NCBI RefSeq assembly: GCF_014196195.1
Contig: NZ_JACIDF010000001.1
Span: 1 to 64,000 of the forward strand
DNA length: 64,000 nucleotides
Reading direction: 5' to 3'
DNA from: Anoxybacteroides rupiense
GTDB taxonomy: Bacteria > Bacillota > Bacilli > Bacillales > Anoxybacillaceae
Of this stretch, positions 1 through 8,211 are shown piece by piece (positions within the stretch are counted from its first letter, which is position 1; the number at the start of each line of letters is the position of its first letter). Position numbers and translations under genes: made by a program. The notes beneath the pieces are model-generated. The model searched no databases, was not told the origin of the DNA, and was given only the letters and a program-made list of their open reading frames with translations.

Positions 1-85
1 AGCCTGTCCTTGTCCGAAGTCGATTCATCTCCCACTTTCATCAAGCTTCGCAAGATTTAGAAGTGGGAGACTTCTCGACTGAAGA
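1..85 (+). mobile_element. Probable right-end remnant of an IS200/IS605-type element
   Basis: The left edge carries a 10-bp perfect stem (TCTCCCACTT at 28-37 pairing with AAGTGGGAGA at 61-70), with a small inner hairpin, followed by CTTC/GAAG (71-84). The sequence then runs directly into the middle of an SLH-domain coding region. Subterminal hairpins and abrupt junctions of this kind are typical of IS200/IS605 right ends, where the TnpB guide RNA is also encoded. The 14-mer GTGGGAGACTTCTC recurs at 60848-60861. No transposase is visible in the window. The identification is inferred. Confidence 0.45.
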
Positions 86-910
86 ATGTTAAAAGGCGAC
101 TATCCGGTAGATTTTAAAGACGTAAACGCTAAGTTCTGGGCATATTCCTATATCGATAAATTGGCCGCAAACGAGGTCACTAACGGATATATGGATTTAA
201 CCTTCAAGCCCAACCATTATGTCACGCGAGCCCAAATGGCAGCGTGCATTTATCGCGCTTTAACGGGCAGTCCTTTTAATCCGGAAAAATACAAAGACCA
301 TCTCTCATTTGAAACCTTCCAAGTGAAAAATGGCGCTTTCTATTTTGACAACATGAATCCAAAATTGCCTGGCAGCAAAATCAACCCGTACATCCAGCGG
401 CAAATTTACAGTGTGGTACAGGCACTGATAGATACCCGCTATTACACAAAAGTATCCTACAATTCTAGCAATGCGGCAGAGTCGAGAGTGGCGATTCAAT
501 TTGGGAGAAATCCTGCCTTTATAGCAAAAGCTAATTATAATTTTTCTTTTCTAATGTGGGACCAAGCCTATCAAAAGCCCCATTATTCTAATCACAGTGA
601 TAAAATTGTCATCTCCTTGTTCATCAATCGTCTTTGGGATGACTATCACAATCGGATAAAAGGGGAATACGCCGAAACATACATCAAAGACAAATTAAAA
701 AACAGTTTGGAAGCCTTGTTTGGACAAGGAACAGGGGAAAAGGTATTTGCGTATGTGTACCCTCTTTATCACTCACATCAGGAGTTTTGGATGAATTACA
801 ATAGCCGAGAGACTTTCATGAAAAATTTAGGAACTAAAAAAATTGATAACCTTCAAGTAAACGTTGAAGCTTTTCAGTCCGAAATCATTGTTACATTTAG
901 TTATAGATAA
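86..910 (+). pseudogene. 5'-truncated S-layer-homology (SLH) domain protein
   Basis: The frame holds one SLH repeat at about residues 8-60 (FKDV...FWAY..I.KLAAN.VTNGY.D.TFKPN..VTRAQMA), followed by about 210 residues that I do not recognise. SLH proteins usually carry three repeats plus a signal peptide. Here there is neither, and no ribosome binding site precedes the ATG at 86. An in-frame TGA sits at 80-82 inside the IS-like sequence. I read this as the 3' part of a cell-surface protein gene whose front was removed at the junction near position 85. SLH domains normally anchor proteins to pyruvylated cell-wall polymer. The unknown C-terminal part has no obvious catalytic motif and no membrane segment. 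Confidence 0.7.
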
Positions 911-921
911 GAGGAGAAGAA

Positions 922-975
922 ATGGGTCAAATTCATACAATAAACGAGGAATCGAAAAGCAGAATTGTTATCTAA
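922..975 (+). other. Very short ORF (17 codons) with a ribosome binding site
   Basis: ATG at 922 follows GAGGAGAAG and reads MGQIHTINEESKSRIVI before TAA. It lies 11 bases after the SLH gene fragment and ahead of a terminator. It may be the head of a deleted downstream gene of the same operon. No function can be proposed. Confidence 0.25.
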
Positions 976-1049
976 CTTTCCCATCATATATGATCCCTAA
1001 TTGGTTATTTTTCTTTTATAAACTAAAATCCATGTTTTAAAAAAAACTT

Positions 1050-1083
1050 GACAGGAGCAAATAAGCTTCCTGTCTTATTTATT
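1050..1083 (+). terminator. Rho-independent terminator
   Basis: GACAGGA (1050-1056) pairs with TCCTGTC (1068-1074), followed by TTATTTATTT. It closes the transcript of the SLH fragment. The rest of 976-1254 shows no gene. Confidence 0.6.
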
Positions 1084-1254
1084 TAGGAATGGCCAAATCG
1101 TGCTTAATCCATAATTAAAAGTAGTATGCATAAACGACATGATTTTTATTTATGTTATTTTATAAATCAACGGGAATAATACCACATATGAGAAATCTGT
1201 TTCTGTGCATAATAATACATACACGAAACAAAGAATGGTGGAGGGATACAACAT

Positions 1255-2289
1255 ATGAACCAGGAGATTGACAATGTAAGCAAACAAACACCCCATTATA
1301 TAAGGCTAACCGCCCCAGAAATTGCTGCCCTTTGGTCGCAATATCAAAGTGACACAATGGCCATTTGTGTTTACAAATACATGTTGAATATTGTGAAGGA
1401 TGCATCTATTTGTCCTATTCTAGAGTTTGCCTTTAAATTAGCAGAGAGCCACATAACAAAAGTAAAGGACTATTTAAGTCAAGATGAGTTCCCGATTCCT
1501 CACGGATTTAATGAGGCCGATGTCAATCTGAGTGCTCCTAGGCTGTTTTCAGACGAAATTTGTTTAACTTACACGTACTTGATGGCGGTTAACGGGATGG
1601 CTTTGTATGCTGGTGCCATCGCCACAGCGATACGTAAAGATGTAAGGGATTACTTTATTCAATGTGAAGATGAATCGATGGAACTCTTTAATCAGTCCAT
1701 CGATCTACTATTGCAAAAAGGATTTGTATCAAGGCCCCCATACATCTATCCTCGTAAAGAGGTGGAGTTTATTGAAAGTAAACGTTTTATGGGAAGCTTT
1801 CTAGGAGGAAAAAGGCCGCTCAGCTGTATAGAGATTAGCCATGTATATTGGGATTTGAAAAAAATTCAGCTAAGCAAAGCCTTTACGATGGCTTTCGCTC
1901 AAGTAGCTCAATCCAAAGAAGTCAGCAAACATTTATGGAGAGGGGTAGAAATTTACACGAAACAAGTTGAAGTCATGGAATCCATCTTATCTCAAGAACA
2001 GCTCTCTACTCCAAAATCAGAGGAAGCGGAAATTACAAATTCTACCGTTGCCCCTTTTTCTGATCGCTTGATGATGTATCATAAGACCCTTTTTGGTTCT
2101 ACTACCTTGTCTCTGTATGGAACAGCGATAGGATCTTGCCAGCGCGCGGACTTATCCCTTCATTATGCAAGGTTCATGGCGGAACTTGCGCAGTATATGA
2201 AGGATGCGTTTAGTTTGATGATTAAAAACAAATGGGTGGAACAGCCACCAATGGCGGAGGATAGAGAAGCACTTGCCACAGAACAATAA
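1255..2289 (+). CDS. DUF3231 family protein
   Basis: This is a 344-residue protein of the DUF3231 family, common in spore-forming Bacillaceae. The family has two similar halves, each predicted to be a ferritin-like four-helix bundle. Both halves can be seen here, at about residues 14-170 and 185-330, each with the paired pattern of helices around LxxxYxxD/S and a second motif near LYxxxI. No signal peptide or membrane segment is present. A GGAGGG box lies about 9 bases before the ATG. The role is unknown. The gene stands alone between a terminator and a decayed region. Family assignment is from recognition of the sequence pattern. Confidence 0.8.
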   Translation: MNQEIDNVSKQTPHYIRLTAPEIAALWSQYQSDTMAICVYKYMLNIVKDASICPILEFAFKLAESHITKVKDYLSQDEFPIPHGFNEADVNLSAPRLFSDEICLTYTYLMAVNGMALYAGAIATAIRKDVRDYFIQCEDESMELFNQSIDLLLQKGFVSRPPYIYPRKEVEFIESKRFMGSFLGGKRPLSCIEISHVYWDLKKIQLSKAFTMAFAQVAQSKEVSKHLWRGVEIYTKQVEVMESILSQEQLSTPKSEEAEITNSTVAPFSDRLMMYHKTLFGSTTLSLYGTAIGSCQRADLSLHYARFMAELAQYMKDAFSLMIKNKWVEQPPMAEDREALATEQ

Positions 2290-2424
2290 TAAAAGAAGAG
2301 GAATGTGATGTGATTTCAAAAAAGCAAAAGTCACCAAATTAACCATCGCGTGATTACTTTTCAAGACGTTCACCATTAGCAGTTGATGTTTTTTAGCTTC
2401 GTTTATATTTTTAGCCATGCGGAG

Positions 2425-2451
2425 GTTCCCTTCAAATAGGCAGAAGGGAAC
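2425..2451 (+). terminator. Strong hairpin downstream of the DUF3231 gene
   Basis: GTTCCCTTC (2425-2433) pairs perfectly with GAAGGGAAC (2443-2451). The following TATAATTGTATTT is only moderately U-rich, so this is a probable rather than certain terminator. 2452-2630 holds no recognisable gene. Confidence 0.5.
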
Positions 2452-2639
2452 TATAATTGTATTTAAAGGGAGATGCTAAAGAAGCAAAAAGTTTGATAAA
2501 CAAATTAGAACATGAATGAAGTTATATGAATGGTCAAAGTGTATATCATGTCGAAAAAGATATCTTAACAAAAATTAAGATTAAAATAATGACATAATGC
2601 TTACAAATTTAACGAAAATGAAAATAAGGAGGGATTTTT

Positions 2640-2898
2640 AATATAGAGGATTGCTGCAAGTTAAGGAAATTTACAAGCAAGGAATTGCGGCAGGACAAGC
2701 AACGTTGAAACGACAGTACCGTCATTAGAAAAATGGGAATCGACTATTGCCGCAAATTTATGTGTAGTCGCTGAAGATGAAGAAGGCATTAAAGGCTGGT
2801 GTAAAAGTAAGGTATCAGATCGCTGAGAGGTGAGTGCGTATGTTCGAGATGTGAGCCGGGGAAAGGGAGTTGGAAAACAACTTCTTAAGACGAAATAA
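2640..2898 (+). pseudogene. Decayed GNAT acetyltransferase (phosphinothricin N-acetyltransferase-like)
   Basis: Translation gives pieces of one GNAT protein in two frames. First comes LLQVKEIYKQGIAAGQATL from about 2649. After a shift near 2706 it continues as ETTVPSLEKWESTIAANL, VVAEDEEGIKGWCK, a TGA at about 2823, and EVSAYVRDVSRGKGVGKQLL, ending at TAA 2896-2898. The order matches phosphinothricin/methionine-sulfoximine acetyltransferases, including the R-x-x-G-x-G/A acetyl-CoA loop. A frameshift, an in-frame stop and an internal deletion near the stop make it non-functional. A good ribosome site (AAGGAGGG) remains at about 2626-2633, but the start region is lost. Confidence 0.8.
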
Positions 2899-2938
2899 TA
2901 ATTCTTGTTCCTTTTTACCTTCCTTGCCACTTACCGTC

Positions 2939-2967
2939 TTGACAAGAAATAACAGACAGAATATTAT
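2939..2967 (+). promoter_or_regulatory. Promoter for the CGTase leader
   Basis: TTGACA at 2939-2944 and TATTAT at 2962-2967 are 17 bases apart, a near-consensus sigma-A promoter. It would start RNA near 2974, about 180 bases before the CGTase ATG and upstream of the leader hairpins. Confidence 0.6.
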
Positions 2968-2973
2968 AAAAAT

Positions 2974-3080
2974 GACTTCGTTGTTGGTGTTTCAATCTGA
3001 GGGCAATGCTTGTTTTCATTGATTGGAGATGGAAACACAACCCCGTCGTATCTTTATTGATATGACGGGGTTTTTATATA
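2974..3080 (+). ncRNA. Structured leader or small RNA ending in a terminator
   Basis: Downstream of the promoter, GTGTTTC (about 2988) can pair with GAAACAC (about 3032-3038), enclosing a CAATG/CATTG stem. Next comes a strong terminator hairpin, with AACCCCGTCGTATC (about 3039) pairing with GATATGACGGGGTT, followed by TTTTATATA. The CGTase start codon is about 75 bases further on. Either this is an attenuation leader for the CGTase gene, or a separate RNA of about 100 nt. No known riboswitch family is recognised. Confidence 0.45.
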
Positions 3081-3152
3081 TTAGGAGGTGAGGTCATCCT
3101 TAGCAACTCTACCATTTTAAAAGCTATTATTAAGTATAAGGAGGATCATTGC

Positions 3153-5288
3153 ATGAAAAGATGGCTTTCGGTGGTTTTGAGCATGTCACTTGTATTCAGC
3201 GCATTTTTTTTGGTTTCTGATACACAGAAAGTTACCGTTGAAGCAGCTGGAAATCTTAATAAGGTAAACTTTACATCGGATATTGTTTATCAAATTGTGG
3301 TAGACCGCTTTGTGGATGGAAATACATCTAATAATCCAAGTGGATCCTTATTTAGCTCAGGATGTACGAATTTACGCAAGTATTGCGGTGGTGATTGGCA
3401 AGGTATTATTAACAAAATTAACGATGGATATTTAACAGAAATGGGTGTAACAGCGATATGGATATCCCAACCAGTGGAAAATGTATTTGCTGTTATGAAC
3501 GATGCCGATGGCTCTACATCATACCACGGTTATTGGGCACGTGACTTTAAAAAGACGAACCCCTTCTTCGGTACCCTAAGTGATTTCCAACGCTTAGTCG
3601 ATGCCGCACATGCTAAAGGAATAAAAGTAATCATTGACTTTGCACCGAATCATACTTCTCCTGCTTCAGAAACTAATCCTTCTTATATGGAAAATGGTCG
3701 TCTTTATGATAACGGTACGTTAATTGGTGGTTACACAAATGATACCAATAGTTATTTCCATCACAATGGCGGAACGACGTTTTCAAACTTAGAGGATGGT
3801 ATTTATCGGAATTTGTTTGATTTGGCAGACTTTAATCATCAAAATCAATTTATTGATAAATATTTAAAAGATGCGATAAAATTGTGGCTCGATATGGGGA
3901 TTGACGGTATCCGCATGGATGCGGTTAAGCACATGCCATTCGGCTGGCAAAAATCGTTCATGGATGAGGTTTATGACTATCGTCCTGTCTTTACATTTGG
4001 GGAATGGTTTTTGTCAGAAAATGAAGTTGATTCCAATAATCACTTCTTCGCGAATGAAAGTGGAATGAGTTTACTTGATTTTCGTTTCGGACAAAAGCTT
4101 CGCCAAGTATTGCGCAATAACAGCGATGATTGGTATGGATTTAACCAAATGATTCAAGATACAGCATCGGCATACGATGAGGTTATCGATCAAGTAACAT
4201 TCATAGACAATCATGATATGGATCGGTTTATGGCTGACGAGGGAGATCCACGCAAGGTTGATATAGCACTCGCCGTTTTATTGACATCCCGTGGTGTGCC
4301 GAATATTTATTATGGTACGGAACAATATATGACTGGAAACGGTGATCCTAATAACCGTAAAATGATGACTTCATTTAATAAAAATACCCGTGCTTATCAA
4401 GTAATTCAGAAACTATCTTCCCTTCGACGAAGCAATCCGGCGCTCTCTTATGGCGATACAGAACAGAGATGGATTAATAGTGATGTATACATTTATGAGA
4501 GACAGTTTGGAAAAGATGTTGTGTTAGTCGCTGTTAATCGCAGTTTAAGCAAAAGCTATTCGATTACTGGCCTATTTACAGCATTACCATCAGGAACCTA
4601 TACGGATCAGCTTGGCGCTCTTTTAGACGGAAATACAATTCAAGTCGGTTCAAATGGGGCAGTTAACGCATTTAACTTAGGACCAGGGGAAGTTGGTGTA
4701 TGGACATATAGTGCAGCAGAAAGTGTGCCAATTATTGGTCATATTGGACCGATGATGGGGCAGGTCGGTCACAAATTAACCATTGACGGTGAAGGATTCG
4801 GAACAAATGTTGGTACCGTGAAATTCGGAAACACAGTCGCATCCGTAGTGTCTTGGTCTAACAATCAAATCACTGTAACTGTACCGAATATACCTGCAGG
4901 AAAATATAACATTACCGTCCAAACATCCGGAGGGCAAGTGAGCGCTGCCTATGATAATTTTGAAGTATTAACGAATGACCAAGTATCTGTTCGTTTTGTT
5001 GTAAACAACGCCAACACAAACTGGGGAGAAAACGTTTATCTTGTCGGTAATGTGCATGAACTTGGCAATTGGAATACAAGCAAAGCAATTGGTCCATTAT
5101 TTAACCAAGTTATTTACTCCTATCCTACATGGTATGTTGATGTCAGCGTACCAGAAGGAAAGACAATTGAGTTTAAGTTTATTAAAAAAGACGGAAGTGG
5201 CAATGTTATTTGGGAAAGCGGTTCCAATCACGTTTATACTACACCTACGAGTACAACAGGAACAGTAAATGTAAACTGGCAGTATTAA
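3153..5288 (+). CDS. cgt: Cyclomaltodextrin glucanotransferase (CGTase), secreted
   Basis: This enzyme converts starch to cyclodextrins by intramolecular transglycosylation. The 711-residue precursor has a signal peptide of about 31 residues (KRW, hydrophobic core, cleavage near VEA-AG). It shows the five-domain CGTase layout: GH13 barrel with B domain (about 35-435), domain C (to about 525), an IPT/TIG domain D (about 525-610, [18 protein letters not shown]) and a CBM20 starch-binding domain E (about 612-711). Catalytic residues are Asp256 (GIRMDAVKH), Glu284 (FGEWF) and Asp355 (FIDNHD). Phe222 occupies the central aromatic position that favours cyclisation. Maltogenic amylase is the main alternative but fits less well. 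The start follows TAAGGAGGATCATTGC. The gene is monocistronic, less than 500 bp from dif. Confidence 0.93.
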   Translation: MKRWLSVVLSMSLVFSAFFLVSDTQKVTVEAAGNLNKVNFTSDIVYQIVVDRFVDGNTSNNPSGSLFSSGCTNLRKYCGGDWQGIINKINDGYLTEMGVTAIWISQPVENVFAVMNDADGSTSYHGYWARDFKKTNPFFGTLSDFQRLVDAAHAKGIKVIIDFAPNHTSPASETNPSYMENGRLYDNGTLIGGYTNDTNSYFHHNGGTTFSNLEDGIYRNLFDLADFNHQNQFIDKYLKDAIKLWLDMGIDGIRMDAVKHMPFGWQKSFMDEVYDYRPVFTFGEWFLSENEVDSNNHFFANESGMSLLDFRFGQKLRQVLRNNSDDWYGFNQMIQDTASAYDEVIDQVTFIDNHDMDRFMADEGDPRKVDIALAVLLTSRGVPNIYYGTEQYMTGNGDPNNRKMMTSFNKNTRAYQVIQKLSSLRRSNPALSYGDTEQRWINSDVYIYERQFGKDVVLVAVNRSLSKSYSITGLFTALPSGTYTDQLGALLDGNTIQVGSNGAVNAFNLGPGEVGVWTYSAAESVPIIGHIGPMMGQVGHKLTIDGEGFGTNVGTVKFGNTVASVVSWSNNQITVTVPNIPAGKYNITVQTSGGQVSAAYDNFEVLTNDQVSVRFVVNNANTNWGENVYLVGNVHELGNWNTSKAIGPLFNQVIYSYPTWYVDVSVPEGKTIEFKFIKKDGSGNVIWESGSNHVYTTPTSTTGTVNVNWQY

Positions 5289-5375
5289 TTAAGAAAGATA
5301 TACAATCCTTTGTCCGAAGAATAGCTGAAGCTTCCTTGTATCCTCACAAACATATAAGCAGTAAGATATCAAAAT

Positions 5376-5406
5376 CCCCTTTAGGCTAACTAAAGGGGAG
5401 GTCTTT
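5376..5406. terminator. Bidirectional terminator after the CGTase gene
   Basis: CCCCTTTAG (5376-5384) pairs perfectly with CTAAAGGGG (5390-5398). T-rich tracts lie on both sides (TCTTTTATCTTT on +, ATTTTGATAT on -), so it can end both the CGTase message and a leftward transcript from the gene remnant to the right. Confidence 0.8.
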
Positions 5407-5516
5407 TATCTTTGCTTCTCTTTTTCATTGGGATAAAACTCATGAAACATCTTCATCAGTAACTCATCGAGATCGAGATTATTTATGTAAACATTAGCAA
5501 ATGCGTTCTTATTTGT
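5406..5516 (-). pseudogene. Possible 3' remnant of an unrecognised gene
   Basis: A leftward frame reads NKNAFANVYINNLDLDELL, then MKMFHEFYPNEKEKQR, and stops at 5406-5408, immediately before the shared terminator. The composition looks coding, but a TAG at about 5514-5516 closes the frame upstream and no start signal is present. I do not recognise the family. Confidence 0.3.
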
Positions 5517-5629
5517 CTATATACAAGATAGTAAAATATGTAAAATTCAGAAACTAAAAAGAACAAAACAGGCTGTTGATTATAAAGAAAGGGAAGTTAA
5601 GTAGCGAATAACTATTTTTATATTTTCAG

Positions 5630-5666
<37 letters not shown>

Positions 5667-5692
5667 CGAGAATTATCTCAAATATGAAGTAA

Positions 5693-5738
5693 ACTCATTA
5701 AATTGAGACAAAAAAACTCATTAAATTGAGACAAAAAA
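5693..5738. repeat. Tandem direct repeat, two copies of 23 bp
   Basis: The unit ACTCATTAAATTGAGACAAAAAA occurs perfectly at 5693-5715 and 5716-5738, 30 bp to the right of dif. Repeated short terminal motifs are seen at ends of some transposons, but no transposase is present. The rest of 5407-5863 holds dif, this repeat and no supported gene. Confidence 0.7.
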
Positions 5739-5863
5739 GAAAAATGAAACGTGCAGCGGCTTTCCATGATGATTTCTACACGGATCCACTGCACGTCAAT
5801 GTCTTTTACGCTGTTGATGTATGGATGCGTTTGAAGCATTGCGATTCAATCCTTCCAAGAGAA

Positions 5864-6058
5864 TTAAGCAATATCGATACTGTGGTAGCGCACACCTTTA
5901 TATTGAACACGAACGGAAGCCTGTTTTTCTTTTTCGTATGCTGCTAAAAGTTTTTTTGCTTTTAAAAACGCTTCCATCATGCCAGCTGCATGAATTGTTT
6001 CTTCCCACATCGATCCCTTCGGATGATCTGTATAAAAAACAAATACATACTGTTTCAA
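5864..6058 (-). CDS. Small conserved-looking protein of unknown function
   Basis: The protein has 64 residues, read from a TTG at 6058 eight bases after AGGAGG. An upstream GTG at 6067 overlaps the ribosome site and is less likely. The sequence (MKQYVFVFYTDHPKGSMWEE..., then a helical AGMMEAFLKAKKLLAAYEKEKQ) looks like a compact alpha/beta protein. It has no signal peptide or membrane segment. I do not recognise the family. It is the first leftward gene to the right of dif. Confidence 0.55.
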   Translation of the reverse strand: MKQYVFVFYTDHPKGSMWEETIHAAGMMEAFLKAKKLLAAYEKEKQASVRVQYKGVRYHSIDIA

Positions 6059-6156
6059 TAATCTCACCTCCTATCTACTATTATAGAGAAAATCTGTGTC
6101 CATTAAAACTAATAAACTGTTACAGTTGTGTTAACTTTTTATCAACCATTTTTACA

Positions 6157-6762
6157 TTAAAGCATTTTTCCTAATGGAGACTGCTCGTTAATGAGCGGTT
6201 GAATTTCATACACAGAAATCGGAAAGTAAGGGATTCCATATGCATAGGCGGTCAATTCATACAATTGATAAAAAAGCACAAGAGCCTTATCTGAGATATA
6301 AAAGTCTTGATTTGAAGATATCTCCTTAAAAGGCGGATTTAAAAGAAAAATATCCCGCTCTTTAATTTGTTTTGCTACGATACTTGATAATGCCTTAACA
6401 TAATCGGTTTGAGGTAAAAATAACTCATGAAGGGAATATTTCTTGCCTGTTTTCGTATCAAAGGTCAGACCTTTTACGACGGTCATTCCATGAGCTCCTC
6501 CTGAATAAGCATAGTTGCTCATAGTTAAGCTTAACACGCCTCTTTCGTTCGTTTTCAACTCATAGCTTCCTGTGATCTCCGTTAGCGGATTTTGATAAAA
6601 TCCTTGCTGAACCATTAATTTTTTCATTAACAACGTAATTTCATAATTGATTTTGTGCTCTGCCTCTTTATTTGGCAATCCGTATACAATCGGATAATAT
6701 AACTCCATTCGCTTTTGTTTTACATGTGCAGTCCGAATTTGGACAGGTATATCTACAACCAT
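6157..6762 (-). CDS. DUF3298 (RsiV/PdaC C-terminal type) domain protein
   Basis: The protein has 201 residues. The central and C-terminal parts carry the DUF3298 signature found in RsiV and PdaC extracytoplasmic regions: SYELKTNERGVLSLTMSNYAYSGGAHGMT at about 68-96, then GKKYSLHELF and the ending DKALVLFYQLYELTAYAYGIPYFPI. Those relatives are membrane anchored. This one has no signal peptide or transmembrane segment at its N-terminus, so it probably acts in the cytoplasm, or lost its anchor. A GGGAGG-type site lies just upstream. The molecular role is unknown. Confidence 0.75.
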   Translation of the reverse strand: MVVDIPVQIRTAHVKQKRMELYYPIVYGLPNKEAEHKINYEITLLMKKLMVQQGFYQNPLTEITGSYELKTNERGVLSLTMSNYAYSGGAHGMTVVKGLTFDTKTGKKYSLHELFLPQTDYVKALSSIVAKQIKERDIFLLNPPFKEISSNQDFYISDKALVLFYQLYELTAYAYGIPYFPISVYEIQPLINEQSPLGKML

Positions 6763-6880
6763 ATGTGGTTTCCTCCCTTTCCATTATTTATTATTTAATA
6801 TTAAGAAAAAAACGATCTCTTCCGCTCCAAGCTTTTCGTGTTGTGCTACTTCCCTGTTTTCCACCATATTCAATCGCAAT

Positions 6881-6916
6881 AAAAAACGTGTAGCGAAAGC
6901 GCCACACGTTAAAAAA
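6881..6916 (-). terminator. Terminator of nrnB
   Basis: AACGTGT/ACACGTT with inner GCG/CGC pairs at 6885-6910, followed on the minus strand by TTTTTTATTG. Confidence 0.75.
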
Positions 6917-6937
6917 GTTGCTGAGATCTTTTCACTC

Positions 6938-8182
6938 TCAGTTGTGTTGGTTTTTATATTGTTCCACAGCTTCTGTATAGCGGGCCATTACTTCATCCTT
7001 TGACCACGATAATTGCTGGCATAAATAATCGATCACCAACGCATCATCCGCTATGCCTGCAGCAAAGCTTCGTTTCATCCATCGTTCCGCTTCTTCAAAC
7101 GTAGAAAAAGAAACCGCAGGCACTAAAGCAGCTCCCCATACCTTCCATTTTTTCTGCTCATCGCAAAAAGCAGCCAAAAGCCACTGATCTTGATGATTTT
7201 TAAAGAAGATTCCCGCAACATGCTCCTTCTGATTGAAACGGTTTTGTTCAGCATCAAGATAAACCGGAGGAAGCTGAAAAGCAGGTGCGGCAAAGCGCAG
7301 AAACGCATCCGCATCGGCTGAACAGCCTGAAGCTTTTGGATGGCCGCCTCCGCCAAATCTTTGGGCAAATTCTGCGACGTTCACCTCATCATGGGTAGTG
7401 CGAAAGCCGATATGCTTTGTTCCCGGATTGACCATCGCAATCATATCTAGATGAGGAAGTCGTTTAGATAAAGCATTTCCTAATTCTGATATATACTGTT
7501 CTGCAAAAACAATCCCGACACAACGACCTTCAATCCATGTTTGAACGATTTGCTTTTGTTTAAGGCGAATATAGCGTTGGATTTTCTTTTCTTCGATTTG
7601 CAGCACAAACGCTTCTAAATCAGTAAACGCAAACGATGACTCCTTTTGTAGTCGTTCGAGCATTTGCCTAACAAACTCATCAATGCCAAGCATAGATAAT
7701 AAATCATTTAAATGCTTCGCCTGTACATTGTTATTTTCATCCCATTCCCACGTGTCATATTGACGGACAAGTTCAACGAATTCATCCAATATTTCTTTTC
7801 TTTCTAATCTTTGTTCCCGGATGAGATATTCATAAAACAAAGAAGTAGCACATGTCTTCTTTCCGCATTCATCTACAGGTACCACCCATCCCCATGGATG
7901 TCGATTAAAATGAAGAGCCGTGATGTGATGATCAATCATTTGTACATGCTTGCCGGTTTTAAATCGGTGGTCCAGCATTTCTTCTATCTCATGATTGACA
8001 GCTAAATCGGTGATCCATACAAATGCGGAATCATGCTGACGATTCTCAAGAAAACTCCTTACCCGTTCGTTCAAATTTCGATACGAACAGTAGGAAACAT
8101 CAACCTCGCTTCCAAAGGCAAGAGTAGCTAATAAACCGCAACCTACCCCATCTAAATCGCTGTCAGTAAATAATTTCATCAT
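6938..8182 (-). CDS. nrnB: DHH-family oligoribonuclease NrnB
   Basis: The 414-residue protein is the counterpart of B. subtilis NrnB (YngD), which degrades 2-5-nt RNAs in the cytoplasm. The DHH domain opens with LFTDSDLDGVGCG (metal-binding aspartates at residues 7-11) and carries the name-giving MIDHH at about 81-85. The DHHA1 substrate-binding signature FGGGGHPKASGC follows at about 275-286. About 120 further residues follow the DHHA1 motif, giving a length close to the B. subtilis protein (about 400). A weak AGGGGGATG box precedes the ATG-ATG start. It is followed by its own terminator and appears to be monocistronic or co-transcribed with the upstream yojO-like gene 30 bases away. Confidence 0.88.
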   Translation of the reverse strand: MMKLFTDSDLDGVGCGLLATLAFGSEVDVSYCSYRNLNERVRSFLENRQHDSAFVWITDLAVNHEIEEMLDHRFKTGKHVQMIDHHITALHFNRHPWGWVVPVDECGKKTCATSLFYEYLIREQRLERKEILDEFVELVRQYDTWEWDENNNVQAKHLNDLLSMLGIDEFVRQMLERLQKESSFAFTDLEAFVLQIEEKKIQRYIRLKQKQIVQTWIEGRCVGIVFAEQYISELGNALSKRLPHLDMIAMVNPGTKHIGFRTTHDEVNVAEFAQRFGGGGHPKASGCSADADAFLRFAAPAFQLPPVYLDAEQNRFNQKEHVAGIFFKNHQDQWLLAAFCDEQKKWKVWGAALVPAVSFSTFEEAERWMKRSFAAGIADDALVIDYLCQQLSWSKDEVMARYTEAVEQYKNQHN

Positions 8183-8211
8183 CAGCGAAACATCCCCCTT
8201 ATCTTCTTTAT

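Noticed and set aside
2152-2418. Leftward 88-codon frame
   Set aside because: No ribosome site and antisense to the end of the DUF3231 gene. Its first part is open by chance in AT-rich sequence.
5726-6174. Two overlapping rightward frames of 73 and 117 codons
   Set aside because: Antisense to the small leftward gene at 5864-6058, no ribosome sites, Phe-rich low-complexity tails.
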